Origin: Bilabrum cf. latius
Lineage: Eukaryota > Bigyra: Bicosoecida > Bigyra > Bicosoecida
Assembly: GCA_965178125.1 (NCBI GenBank)
Contig: OZ237751.1
Location: forward strand, 558,001 to 622,000
Direction of reading: 5' to 3'
DNA length: 64,000 bases
The notes beneath the pieces are model-generated. The model did not search any database. It worked only from the letters and a program-made list of their open reading frames with translations, and was not told the origin of the DNA. Every line of letters starts with the position of its first letter. The first letter of the stretch is position 1. The position numbers and the translations under genes are program-made. This document shows positions 12,690 to 23,549 of this stretch, in pieces.

Positions 12690-13752
12690 TCAGAACATGC
12701 CGAACTTCTTCGTTGACTGCATCGAGGCAGCCTGCTGCCAGTGTTCCTCGCTGTGGCCCAGGGGCTTGCTGTACCTCGCCTCGTCGTCCGGACGGCCTAC
12801 AAACACCACCTCGGAGTCGTTATCGATGCTCGCCCCCTCGTCCTTGGTCGCAAGGAACGAAGCAATTGCCTCGTCGATGTTCGCCTGCACCAGCTTCCTC
12901 TCGTCCTCGGTATTAGCCAATGAGAGCACTTTCTCGGCGGCCTCCGGGTGATCCAAGAGGACTCTTCCTGGGCTGAAAGATTCCGCGCGAGCCAAGAGAC
13001 CGCTGTCCATAACAAGCGAATCTGTCTCGCGCACCTGGAGTTTGTCTGTGTAGCCGAGCATGATGAGCTGCTGCCGCAAGAATGAACTCTGACCCCTACC
13101 CATCTTTGGATGACGGGTTTCCACACGCGCCTGCAGGTCCTGGCTCCAGTCCTCGTCCTCCTCGTCGCTCTCAGAATCGTCGTTGTCATCTGCTGCACTT
13201 GATCCGCCACGCATGGCTCTCTCTTCCGCTTCCTGTTGCGCTGCTACTCGCTCCTTTTCCTACTAAGACTATCTCTTTCGGAATGCTGCTTCACCCAATG
13301 GGTCCTGCTCAAGCGTGACTTGCAGGTTGCCCTCGTCGTCCTCGTTCATGTTGACGTACTTGTGCATCGTCTTCAGACCGTGCAGGGCAAGACCAACGCG
13401 AAACTGGATCTTTTCAGGGTCTGTCAAGTCCTTATGGTCACGAAATTCTGCGAGTATAGCGCAAAAATAGTCTCAGTCGACACGCAGCACGTCGACGTGG
13501 TGGAAGGTAGAGCTGCTGTGGCGGCAGCGACAAACGTCATTCGAGCTTGCATGCACATAAAGTTACCTTACCATCCTTGATATCCTCAATAAGGGCGTCT
13601 CGCTTCATTGAAGGAAAATGGCGTGCCGTCCTCAGCAACACGCGGTACAGCTTCAGAATTCTGTCCCTACCTGGTCCTTTGCTCGCATGGCGAGATGCTG
13701 AGGATGAAATCCTACGAGTAAGCTTCGATGAGGCAGCAATATACCGGCGCAT
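12690..13752 (-). CDS. LYR-motif (Complex1_LYR-like) protein, probably mitochondrial
   Basis: Two exons: 13572-13752 (ATG) and 12690-13447, with a 124-bp intron (donor GTAAGG), phase-1 junction, ending at TGA; 312 residues. The first about 30 residues are rich in Arg and Ser and lack acidic residues, like a mitochondrial presequence. Then comes the LYR signature RILKLYRVLLRTARHF and, across the intron, FRDHKDLTDPEKIQ, the usual two helices of LYRM proteins, which act as assembly factors or adaptors for mitochondrial complexes and Fe-S transfer. The remainder (residues about 120-312) is acidic and charged and has no family I recognise; typical LYRM proteins are only 80-130 residues. Three TAGs lie close together (13269, 13263, 13260) in a Gln/Glu/Arg-rich helix and read as Q. 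The exact LYRM subtype cannot be assigned. Confidence 0.8.
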
Positions 13753-13832
13753 CGGAACTTTTGGCTGCTGTTTGAGTGTATCGAAAACTTTTCGATTGTC
13801 ACAATATCTTCATCTTCGAAACTCAAGCACGG

Positions 13833-16085
13833 TCAAGCTTTGGGTGCAGGGCCGAATCTGGACGCCTTCGAGAAGCCGTGACGCGGACTGGACTTCTAGT
13901 GGGACGCTACAGGTTTCTTACCAACTGCCCCGTCGATCCTGCACAGCGTTGGATCCCCCGCCTCCCTGCCAGTCTCTTTTGGCCGGAAGGACATGCTCAG
14001 CCCCGGTGCTCGCTTCCTGTGCGCATCGCCCGGAAAATAACTGGCAGGGCCAGGGCCAGAATCTCGAGATGCTGCTCGAGGTGATTTCGCTCGCCTGCCG
14101 GCAGAACCAGCGGAACCAGCGGCGCCGCGCGCTGACTTGGAGAAGGCCCCGCCTCGGGGGGAGGAGGCCCTGGGAGAGGACTTGCCCGGCAAAGCGATAA
14201 ACCCGGCCGGGTCCCGCAGATCGTAGTCGCCGGGACCCGGAGTCGTATCTTTTTTGCGACCGACACGAGAGGCAGGTGCTCCGGTGCTCGGCTTCCCGCG
14301 CTGCCTGATGCCAGCCGGCCCCTTGGTGAGTACCGTGTGCTTGGCACCCAGCACGAGGCTGGACGGAACCATGTACGCACCGGGTCCCGGACCTGCCTGC
14401 TCTGCATCATCAAGTGGCCGTCTTGCCGATTTCCCGAATCCGATCCTTGGGCTCCGTGACCTCGTGCCGTCCCCTCCAATGCCACCGCCATCGGTTGCAA
14501 CCAAATTGTAGGAGCCTGGCCCGACCTGAGCACCTGCTCCGGGCTCCATGCTCGCCCCGAATGGCTTCCGCCTGGGCTGGATGCTGTACGCAGGCGCGCT
14601 GCTCAGATGCGCCCTCCCTATCTGCGAGTAGTGGCCCGGGCCAGGCGACTCGACCCTCTTCCTCTCTTCGCTCGCACCCGCTCCCCTGGAGGCCTTGCCC
14701 ATGCTGCCCCCTTGCACCGACTTCCAGCCGCCCCTGGCCTGGCGACCCTTCGACTCCCGCAGCCCCTTCGGTGGTCCCACAAACTGCACGCCCCGACCCT
14801 CAGGCCGAGGACCAGGCTCTCCCAGCCGAGGAGACAGTGACACGGCAGGCGCTCGCCGGGCCCCGCTCGACGCCTGGCTCGCCCGATCCACGTTGTACCG
14901 CCCCGGCCCCGGAGACCGCTCCCGGCTCCCTCGGTCCGTGCCCGCCTCTCCCCTTGGAGACTTGCAGAAGCCCACCCGGGGACTGCGAGGACGGTGAGGG
15001 TCCGCCCTGCCTGCGCCCACAGAGTAGCTGCCCGGCCCAGGCTCCGACGACGCAGCCCGCTGTCCTTTCCCAAACGCCCCGAAAGAGGTGCGGGAGGCCA
15101 GTCGCGGGGAGGGCGCTCGCTGCTTGGTGTGCTTGAGGCTGACGGAGAATCCGGCGGGGCCGGGCCCGTGGCGCTCTGCATCTGGGGGCATGCCAGACCG
15201 ACTGCTTCTTGGGAATCCGATGGAGGGAGCTGCTTTGCGCACCGTGCCTGCGCTCCCGACCAGATCGTACTCTGGTCCTGGGTTCATGTCGGAGCCGCTG
15301 GCGACGGCTCGCCTGGGCTGGATGCTGTACGCAGGCGCGCTACCCAGATGCGCCCTCCCTGTCTGCGAGTAGTGGCCCGGGCCAGGTGACTCGCTCCTCT
15401 TCCTCTCTTCGCCCGCACCCGCTCCCCTGGAGGCCTTGCCCATGCTGCCCCCTTGCACCGACTTCCAGCCGCCCCTGGCCTGGCGACCCTTCGACTCCCG
15501 CAGCCCCTTCGGTGGCCCCACAAACTGCACGCCCCGACCCCCAGGCCGAGGACCAGGCTCTCCCAGCCGAGGAGACAGTGACACGGCAGGCGCTCGCCGG
15601 GCCCCGCTCGACGCCTGGCTCGCCCGATCCACGTTGTACCGCCCCGGCCCCGGAGACCGCTCCCGGCTCCCTCGATCCGTGCCCGCCTCTCCTCTTGGAG
15701 ACTTGCAGAAGCCCGCCCGGGGACTGCGAGGACGGTGGGGGTCCGCCCTGCCTGCGCCGACAGAGTAGCTGCCCGGCCCAGGCTCCGACGACGCAGCCCG
15801 CTGTCCTTTCCCAAACGCCCCGAAAGAGGTGCGGGAGGCCAGTCGCGGGGAGGGCGCTCGCTGCTTGGTGTGGTTGAGGCTGACGGAGAATCCGGCGGGG
15901 CCGGGCCCGTGGCGCTCTGCATCTGGGGGCATGCCAGACCGACTGCTTCTTGGGAATCCGATGGAAGGAGCTGCTTTGCGCACAATTTTGGTCCCTGGTG
16001 CGACGTCGTACTGTGGTCCCGGCGTTTTTAATGTTTCTGTTTTTACTTCCCTGCGGGATCCTAGTGTAGGTCCATTGGTTGACAT
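13833..16085 (-). CDS. Sperm-tail PG-rich repeat (STPGR) protein, probably flagellar/microtubule-associated
   Basis: ATG at 16083-16085, one exon, TGA at 13833-13835; about 750 residues. The protein is basic and built of STPGR-type motifs: PGPGxY/PGPxxY (for example EPGPGSYSV, SPGPGRYNV, SPGPGHYSQ, TPGPGDYDL) alternating with GFxKSxR elements (IGFPRSSR, IGFGKSARR). Such proteins decorate axonemal or cortical microtubules, so the cell is probably flagellated. A segment of about 225 residues is present twice in tandem (see the repeat entry). One TAG (13896), read as Gln, extends the protein past the apparent stop into HGFSKASRFGP, another recognisable motif of this family, which supports readthrough. 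A GC-rich open frame on the opposite strand is a shadow of the repeat. Confidence 0.85.
14569..15983 (-). repeat. In-frame tandem duplication inside the STPGR gene, period 741 bp
   Basis: The stretch 14569-15242 recurs at 15310-15983 with only scattered substitutions. The offset is 741 bp, exactly 247 codons, so the reading frame is kept. It encodes the block from the PSIGFPRSSRSGMPPD motif to AYSIQPRR twice. Differences include Asn/Lys, Ala/Val, Gly/Glu and Thr/Ile replacements, so the duplication is recent but not an exact assembly copy. Confidence 0.9.
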
Positions 16086-16231
16086 ACGAAACGGAAAGGA
16101 CTGTCTTCTCGGTTTCCGTTGGCTCCACCTGTGGATTGCAATGCAGTGCACTTGCAAACCGAATGATGATAAAATGCATAGATCTAGACATCATGTCATA
16201 TTGAAAGCGACTAAACAATCTCAAACAAGTC

Positions 16232-19200
16232 TTAGTCGTCAGTTCCAGCGGTGACATCGGTCAAGGAAGGGCCATCCTCGAAATACTCCGTAGTTTCTTC
16301 CTCCTCTAACTCTGTGATGCCATTTCGCACTACCCTTCGCACGCGCCGAGTTCGCCTGACAATGCGGCCTTCTCCACCAGAACTTTCAATTCCATTTGCG
16401 CTATGCTCTCGCTGGGAGTTTCCAGACTCTGCCGCTGAAGCCTTCAAGCCACCAGCTTGCTGTAGACCTAGCCGGCGATCCGATCCCTCCTTGGGGAGTA
16501 CAACCGGAACGCTTCGATTTCCACCTGCATTTCCATTTGTAGGAGACATAGCATCGGCCACAGTGGGGGCACGGGGGTCATTGTCAAGGTCGAGGTCCTG
16601 ATCCTCCTCCATTGACGCACAGGCAGCTGCTCGTCCACTGGTGCTGCCGTCGGCCGGTTTTCCAGCCGATACCGATGCCTCATGACTCGGATCCAGGTCA
16701 TCACTAGAGGCATGTGCACTGTGATTGGCCGCGCCTGAGCTCTTGCCAACGGATGCTGAGGAGCCTCCCTCAGAGATCGCCCCTCCATCACTGTATCCCC
16801 GGGCACTACCCTTCAACCGGTCGGCTGCTGCACCGCTGCCATCGGCGCCTTTCACCTCCTCGTCGTGATTGGTGGCGGAGGCCTGAATGCCAGCAATGGC
16901 ACTAGCCTAGCTGGTTTGCACTGAAGCCTTGCCCGCGCTTGATCCAACCGCCCGAAACGAGCTCTTGGGGCTCGGGCTCCACTCCCGCTCCCCCTCCGTG
17001 TGACTGCTAGACGGCGAGCTGATTCTCGCGGATGATAGGACAGGGTGCCCCTGGCGAGATGTTGGGCGGTGCACGCTTCCGGGAGCGCTGTTAACAACCT
17101 CGCCTGGATCAGCACCGGACTTGTCATCTTCATCTTCGTCGTTTCCAGGTGCTGACTGCTTCTGCTACTGGATTTGAAGCTCACTATTGCTGCCAAGCGG
17201 CAGTCCGTCCATACCGCTGATCTGGCTGCGCCCCACGTCAAGACCAGTCCACTGCAACGCTTGCTGGTCAATGGCATCGTGCAGATTCCCAAGTTGAAGT
17301 GCACCAATACTGCCTTTGTCTTTCTGCTGAACCCCGCTGCTGCCTTGCGATCCTTTTGCTGCAGACGCCGCTGCTTTTGGCTGCCTGTGCGGGCTCGGTA
17401 GCGACAAGTCCTACATCCCTGAGGACTAGGCCGTGCTGTACTCTCCGCCGATGGTCCCTGGTCCTCCTCTGTACTGGTTGTGGGGGGAGCCTGGTGTGGC
17501 TGCAAAGCTGGCTGGCGTGAGGGGCTAGGCCCCGATCGACTCGCCAAGCGCCAGCCCCATCTCGCCATCCCTGGCCATCTGCGGCGACTGAAACGCATTC
17601 CAGGGGCCGCCCTTTCCTTGCTCCTTGTCGAGCGAATGCGTCTGAATATGAGGCGGCGGGGACACACTTCTGTCTCGCTGAGCTGTGCTGTTCTTCCTGC
17701 TTCGATTCTTATTCTTCGTGCTTGCTGGGGACAGGAGCATCTGCTGCACCTCTCTCCTCGAAGCGATGCTCGCCTTCTCGTGGATCTCAGTCACCATGCG
17801 CTGGATGACTGCGCGCGTCTCTGCATCGCTGTCTTGGTCGGATGCCTCTTGCATGCCATCGTGCGAGCGGGGCGCATGCGGAACGCCGCCGCTGCTGCTT
17901 CTGCTGTCAGTATGCCCTGATGGTGCCTGCTAGTGGCCCGGCGATCTGGCAGCCGTAGACGATCCTAGCCCGTCACCGAACCATATGCCCCATCTCCTAG
18001 CGAGATCATGCAAGACCCTGGTGCGGAACCTTCGCTGTGCCCGTCTGAGCTTTTGCATGATTCTCCTCCTGGCGTCCCTCGCAATGAGCTGCATGGCGAG
18101 TGACAGAAGAGGCGGTTCGGTGAGGTCCCATTCCGCAAAGCTCGCCGCTCGAATAGCCTGCATGTCTTCTTCTCCTGGCTGAAACGAAGCCAGTCTCCTC
18201 TGATCCTGCAGGGCCTCTGCATTCTCCTCGAATTTTCTCGTGGACTGGTACACCTGGCGAAGGGATGCGACGCTGCCCCTCTTCTTGCCCCTGTTCTTCC
18301 CTTTGCCCTTGCGGGTCGACTTGGGTGATCTCGAGGCCTCCAGGCTGGAAAGCGCAGTAAAACTAGCTGATGTGCGCAGAGAGCTCGTCAGCCTGCTGCT
18401 AGCTGCACCGAATGCGGCTGGATGCTTGGGCGCATCGCCTCCTGCCGGGTCGTCACCTGGAGTTGCGCTGTCGCTCCCGTGGCTTTGCATAGATCCTGGA
18501 AGCATGCTGGATTGCTACATCCCTCCATTGCCGCTACGCCGCCAGTGCGATGCGTTGTATCCCGAGAACGATTTGGACAGCTGCAACGGCTGCTCGGATT
18601 TGGCAGGCTGGGCCGCTCGTCTCCTGCGCCGGCGTGGGCGCTGGCCCTCCCGCACGTCCCCTCCATCGCTCATCTGAGAAGGTGTGTCGATTGACTCGTC
18701 CTCTTGACTAATAATAGACTCATTTGCGGCAGAGACGGTTGCAAATCGGCTCGCATACCGCGGCAGCTGCACGCTGCTGTGGGCCTCCTGGGCGAGTTGC
18801 AGCAGCCGCTGCTGGAAGACGTCTGCGTGTTCCTTTGCGATTGCCACCCTCCTCTTCTCGGTCTCGAAGCGAGATGAAAAGCTAGCAGAGAAAATACTGA
18901 TGGGAAAAGCAGTCAGGATGGTGCCCGCGAGGAGCACGAGTGAGCCGATCACCTGCCCGCTAGGAGTCTCGGGCAAGATGTCGCCATATCCGACAGCCGT
19001 TGCAGCAATGATGGAAAAATACACACCGTCTATAATCGACTGAAAATGGGTCGGTGTGCTATCCGATCTCACGTACGTTTTCGAGTCCGCGTCAGGAATG
19101 CCGCGCTCCGCGTAGTACACAGCAGAAGCGCACAGCAGGAACCCGATCACGGCCAAAAAGGCCGCCATGCCAAGGGGAGCGGCAGAATCTGACAACGAAT

Positions 19201-20038
19201 CTATCAGCATTTTCATCCACGATATGTATTTTGTCGTCTTGAGCACACGTACGATCCTCACCAGACGGATGGGGCCGAACAGCGCCTGGTTCACTTCCCC
19301 TCCACTCGAGACGATACCAAGCTCGATATAGAAGGGAAGAATGGCAAGCAGGTCCACATAGTTGAGAACACCGACGGCAAACGTACCGTAGTCCGGCGTT
19401 GACACAAGCCTCAGCATAAACTCGGTCGTAAATACGCACACGCTAGCAACCTCGATCCCGTACAGCGCGGCAGACTCACCCATGCCTGGCTCTGCCTCGA
19501 GCACAATTGTGAGGCTGGACACCATGATAATTGCAAGAATAATCAAAGACAGCCAGTACGCGAGTGCAGAGAACTGGGGGTCCTCGAACGTGAGCCAAAC
19601 CACCTCGCGAACAGTCATGTCTGCGCCCGTCAAGCCGAGGACCCAATGCCCCGCTGGGAGCCCAGTTTTCCCCTTTTCTTGCGCGATCAGTTTCAGAGTC
19701 TCCATAATCAGGTTGAACTCTACCTTTGTCAGCTGTCCGTTGCCTTCCACGTCCATGGCAGCCACCAGCTGCGAAACCTCAGACCTCGAGGCCTGCGCAC
19801 CGACCTCAGTTAGACGCTCTTCTAGGTCTTCAACATGTATTGTATTATTACTGCACAAAAAATACGATGTTGGCGGCCAAACTAACATTATTAGTACAGC
19901 AAGGCAGTAATCAGCTCCAGACTCCCTAGAAACCCAACGGTCTTACTATTGTCCCTTCTGCAGCAGTGACTACCAGAGCCTCTCGTGGTGCTCTACTTGC
20001 CACAGTTCAGGAATGTCTTGCCCAAACACAGTGCTCAT
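16232..20038 (-). CDS. Voltage-gated K+ channel with N-terminal EF-hand and very long disordered tail
   Basis: Two exons: 19947-20038 and 16232-19850, with a 96-bp intron (donor GTAAGA), phase-2 junction, ending at TAA; about 1236 residues. Residues about 20-75 form an EF-hand-like pair, the second with a canonical loop (DVEGNGQLTKVEF). A six-segment channel follows: S1 to S3, an S4 with regularly spaced Arg/Lys (IRLVRIVRVLKTTKYI), then the pore with selectivity filter TAVGYGD and an S6 with AFPISIF. After S6 about 800 residues are Ser/Gln/basic rich and look disordered, with a short basic helix (IMQKLRRAQRRFRTR) that might bind calmodulin or lipid (inference). Eight TAGs read as Gln, one in exon 1 and seven in the tail, including a Q-rich run (ELQIQ-Q-QKQ). 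Ca2+ gating through the EF-hand is likely but unproven. Confidence 0.9.
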
Positions 20039-20181
20039 AGCGTTTAGCTTGCTCCAAGCCACGCGCAGTGAGCGGAGCGCGCACCAATGTCGAGCGGAAC
20101 CAACTTGAAGGATGAATCGGCGGCGCCCGGCCACAAACGAAGGTTCCACGTGGCAGGAATGAACCTGGACACTTCAACGAG

Positions 20182-20688
20182 ATGGACGGCAACAAGGTTA
20201 TCCAGTATGCGTCCACTATTGGAATTTTGGTTTCCGTGTATGCTCTTTATGTCGAGTTGAGCGTGGAAAACAACCCGATGAGCGCAGGTACACACTTTTG
20301 CGATATCTCAGCATGGGTTTAGTGTTCGAGAGTGCTTACCTCTCCCCAGGGGAAGATGCTCTCGTACTTTGGCATTGTTCCGAAAGGTTTTATTCTAGAT
20401 CTTCCGAATGCAGCGCTTGGCATGGTATTCTATACTGCAGCGCTGGTGCACGATGCTGTGATCGGGAGCCTGCTTGGGTGCGGGTCCAGAGCAGCTCGTT
20501 GGGTCATGTTTGCCGCTAGCCTCCTGAGCATCGGGGCAAGCACGTTCCTTATCTATACTTTAATTGCGATGAACGACTTTTGTGTTGTTTGCGCTGCAAC
20601 GCACGTGATCAACTCTGTCATTCTGTTGGCATCAGCCAGTCGTGTTTGGTGCGGAGCTTGCCTTGGTGACAAGCAAAAGAAGCAATGA
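20182..20688 (+). CDS. Vitamin K epoxide reductase (VKOR) family protein
   Basis: Single exon, ATG at 20182 and TGA at 20686-20688; 168 residues. A four-helix ER-membrane oxidoreductase that uses quinones to form disulfides. Seen directly: the loop cysteines in HFCDISAWVQCSRVL, the SPQGKMLSYFGIVPKG segment, LDLPNAALGMVFY, and the active-site pair DFCVVCAATHV. The TAG at 20320 lies just before the second loop Cys. Treating it as a stop would remove both the first helix and the loop cysteine, leaving a non-functional protein. A naive intron call over 20287-20331 is also unnecessary because the frame is open through it. Upstream, an in-frame TGA at 20113 limits how far the start could move. It lies 143 bp from the divergent channel gene. 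Confidence 0.92.
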
Positions 20689-20888
20689 TGGCCGATAATC
20701 GTGGGGAAAATAAACGGATTCTGTTGGTAGGAGTGGGGAGAGGGGGGAAAGGGTGGGGGCGGGGGTTGATACTAGAGCTAGACTGGGAATCGCTCTGGCG
20801 AGCGTTGCTGTGAATAAACAGAAGCCATCATCTAACAGCTGTAATCATAGGATCGAAGGCAATCTGCACCTAAATGAGTTTGAACTCT

Positions 20889-23186
20889 TCAATCATCTTC
20901 ATTCTTACCCTCTCCTTCCCCATCACCGACCAAGTCAGATCCAGCATCCCCACCTGCCCCGCCCTCCCCTGCCTCTGCCTGCTCCTACTCTGGCTCACCA
21001 CCACCTGCCCCGTCCTCGCCGGCCTCCTCTCTCACCTCCTCTTCCTGGTCCTCGCCATCATGTACATCGATGGAGCGTGCGGTCGCCGCGCCACTCGCAG
21101 AAGACTCGCCAGCATCGAGCTCCCCGTCCTCTCCTTCACCTTGTCCCACACCATCCAGGGCCAGCGCCTCTCGTGCAACTCCTCCTTCACTGGCACCTGC
21201 ACCTGACTGCTGCCCTCTGGAACCGCTGTAGGGAACAATTCCATCATCCGGCGCGTCGTTCGGCTATCCGACGGCAGCCATGCTGTCGGCATCGGCATCA
21301 GCATCAGCATCAGCATCAGCCACAGCACCAGCACCAGCATCGCCGTCAGCACTTGCCCTGCCGCCATCTTCAGCTGCCTCACTCCCACTCTCATCCTGCC
21401 CCGCCTCGTTCACCTCGCCCTCGCCGGAGCCGGGGTCTCCAGAGCCTCGGGAACCGCTCCTCGAACGAGATTGGTGCAGCGTGTCGTGCCTCGGCTCATC
21501 TCCTGCGTCCTCTCCCTCTACCTCGTCTCCTTCGTTTGCGTGCCTTCCGCCGGCAGCGTCTCCGGTGCGAGGCGATTCGGAGCTGGAATCTGGCCTGCCC
21601 CATCGGGTGACGTCCCCACCCCCGCCGAGCCCGCTCGCCCCCCCTGCTCCCTGATTTGTTCCCTGAGAAGCCGCCCCGGAGTATCCGTACCCTTCATCAG
21701 TACCACCCTCTGCAGAACTGTCCTGCCGGTTGCTGCCGTTGCTGCTGGCAGAGACGTCTGTGGTGCTGGAGTACTGCACGTTGCCCCGTCGTCTCAGAGT
21801 CTCCCGCTACTAGCCTGCCCGTCCACTGTCCTGCTGCCCCTCACCCTCGCCCACATCTTCATCTTCATGCCTGTCGTGTCCTTGCTCGTACCCTTGCAGC
21901 CCGGATCGACCGCCGCTCCCGCCATTCCCCCTACCGAACGACGGCCCGCCCTCCTCCCCACTGGCATCATAAATGTCCTCGCTTTCCGCCTCATCATCGT
22001 CATCATCGTCACCGACGTACACGTCGCCCGCAGCAGCGGCACCAAACGCGTTGCTTCCGCGCGCCCCGCCGCCATCATCTCCTCTCGGAGCAACTGCTCC
22101 GTTCGGCTGCGGTGCTCGCACGGGAGCCCGATCGTACGGGTCACCATCGTGATAGACCCCAAACTAGCCGTCACCGTAGCTTCCTGGGGGGCTTGATTCG
22201 TCTGTTTTCCTCGCAATGTCCCCCCCTCTCTCAGCCATCTCCAGCTCGTGTGTCCTCGCCTGGTCAGCGTCCCGCTTGGCCCGCTCTTCACGCTCCTTCT
22301 TGCGCTCTTCTGCCTGCTTGCGGCTGCGCTCTCTTTGCAAGCGCTCCCTTTCGTTAAATCTATGCACGATCCAGTCGTATGTCCCCATACCAATCCACAG
22401 CAGGTAGGTGTGGAATCCCCAGAGGGAGGCAACGCTGCCGCCGGCGATGACAGCAAGGAGGACGTGGATCGAATTGAGGACGTAAAACGCGATTGAATCG
22501 TCCACGCTTGGCAGCCTCCAAGCTGTCATTATCAGTATTCCGACGATTGCTTGCCAAAAAAGCTGGAGCGTTCCTGTGACACGACAAAAGCAAGTTCACC
22601 CGTTTAGATCAGATGCTGCTAGAAGGCTAACTCGAGCGCAGGAGCATATAGCATCGGTATTTCAATCGCTCACCGGTAACTGACATCAAGTAGAACTAAA
22701 AATAGTTTCTTGTTCCAATGTCAGTGTTGAGCCACATGCAGTGGTGGTCCAGACCAGGGGTCGACTTGTTGCAAATTCGGCAATACCGGCTTTGGCGTTC
22801 TTGCGTGTACGCCATGCACATACAGCGCACTGTGCCACATCCTTCCTGCGACAAGTAAATGCAGTAAATGCCTGATTCGGACTGGCGCTAGGACAGGGCG
22901 GTCCCAAATGTTCGCTGTTGCATGCCGTCGCCCGCCTCACTGCGTCTCCCGGGTCTACCAACTCGCAGTATATCCAGCAAGCAACCGTGATAATGGCCAA
23001 GATGCCATAAACAGATATTGATCCAATAAGCTGCGCAATGGTAGCATGGTACATTAAAGATAAGACAGTGATGCGGCCCGTATTCGCATCTATGATATGG
23101 CCCGTGTTCGAAACGTACCTCAGCATTACCTTCGATGAGAAGGGCAAATACCACGAAACCAGTCTGTGAGATTTAAAGTCTAACAT
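20889..23186 (-). CDS. DHHC palmitoyltransferase with long acidic C-terminal tail
   Basis: S-acyltransferase of the DHHC family. Four exons fit in phase: 23130-23186, 22941-23030, 22674-22845, 20889-22573; introns of 95-100 bp with donors GTAATG, GTGAGG, GTGAGC; stop TGA; about 667 residues. The cysteine-rich domain reads RCMCMAYTQ, SRYCRICNK, GLDHHCMWLNTDIGTRNYF, including the catalytic DHHC and the DPGD motif after the second hydrophobic helix. Two more membrane helices follow (IAFYVLNSIHVLLAVI, GGSVASLWGFHTYLLW), then a TYDW motif. The last about 450 residues are Gly/Asp/Glu/Ser rich, with an (AD)n run and a G/E-rich end, and look disordered. Six TAGs read as Gln, one in RNYF-Q-FY inside the conserved domain and two adjacent near 21807-21812. 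The first exon is short and only two membrane helices precede or flank the DHHC core, so an extra 5' exon may be missing. Confidence 0.85.
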
Positions 23187-23549
23187 AATTCCCTTGAAGT
23201 GAGACGTAGACGTTGAGCAAGAGCAGAGACAGGACTATTCCTTACAATAGTTAGAACCACGTAGCTAGCGGAAGCAGCAATCTATTCAGTTGTATAGGGT
23301 GGTTGCAAGCCATTCGAACGCTTATTTCCGCCAAATGCGCTCATTGCTACAGCCACCTCGGTTCAAGGACACCTGCAACGGATATTGAAACCAACGAGAA
23401 CCCACCACAACGTTTACAGTGCGATGCAATTCAAGTTGCGACCACGCACGCTGCGCTCAGCTCGAGCTGTGCGACCGTTCACAAAAAGCGAGCACAACAT
23501 TCATTTCTCAAAGAAGGCCGCTAGTTTTTGGGACATTTGAGGGTTCAGC
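23187..23549. promoter_or_regulatory. Divergent intergenic region, likely bidirectional promoter
   Basis: The DHHC gene (minus) and the HFM1-like helicase (plus) start at opposite ends of these 363 bp, so both promoters should lie here. I see no TATA-like or other element I can defend. It may also hold an additional 5' exon of the DHHC gene. Confidence 0.35.

Noticed and set aside
14414-15136. Long plus-strand frames opposite the STPGR gene
   Set aside because: They mirror the Pro/Gly/Arg repeat codons and show no domain; the minus-strand frame has the family motifs.
20287-20331. Intron in the VKOR gene
   Set aside because: The apparent GT...AG stretch encodes the conserved loop cysteines in frame when TAG is Gln.
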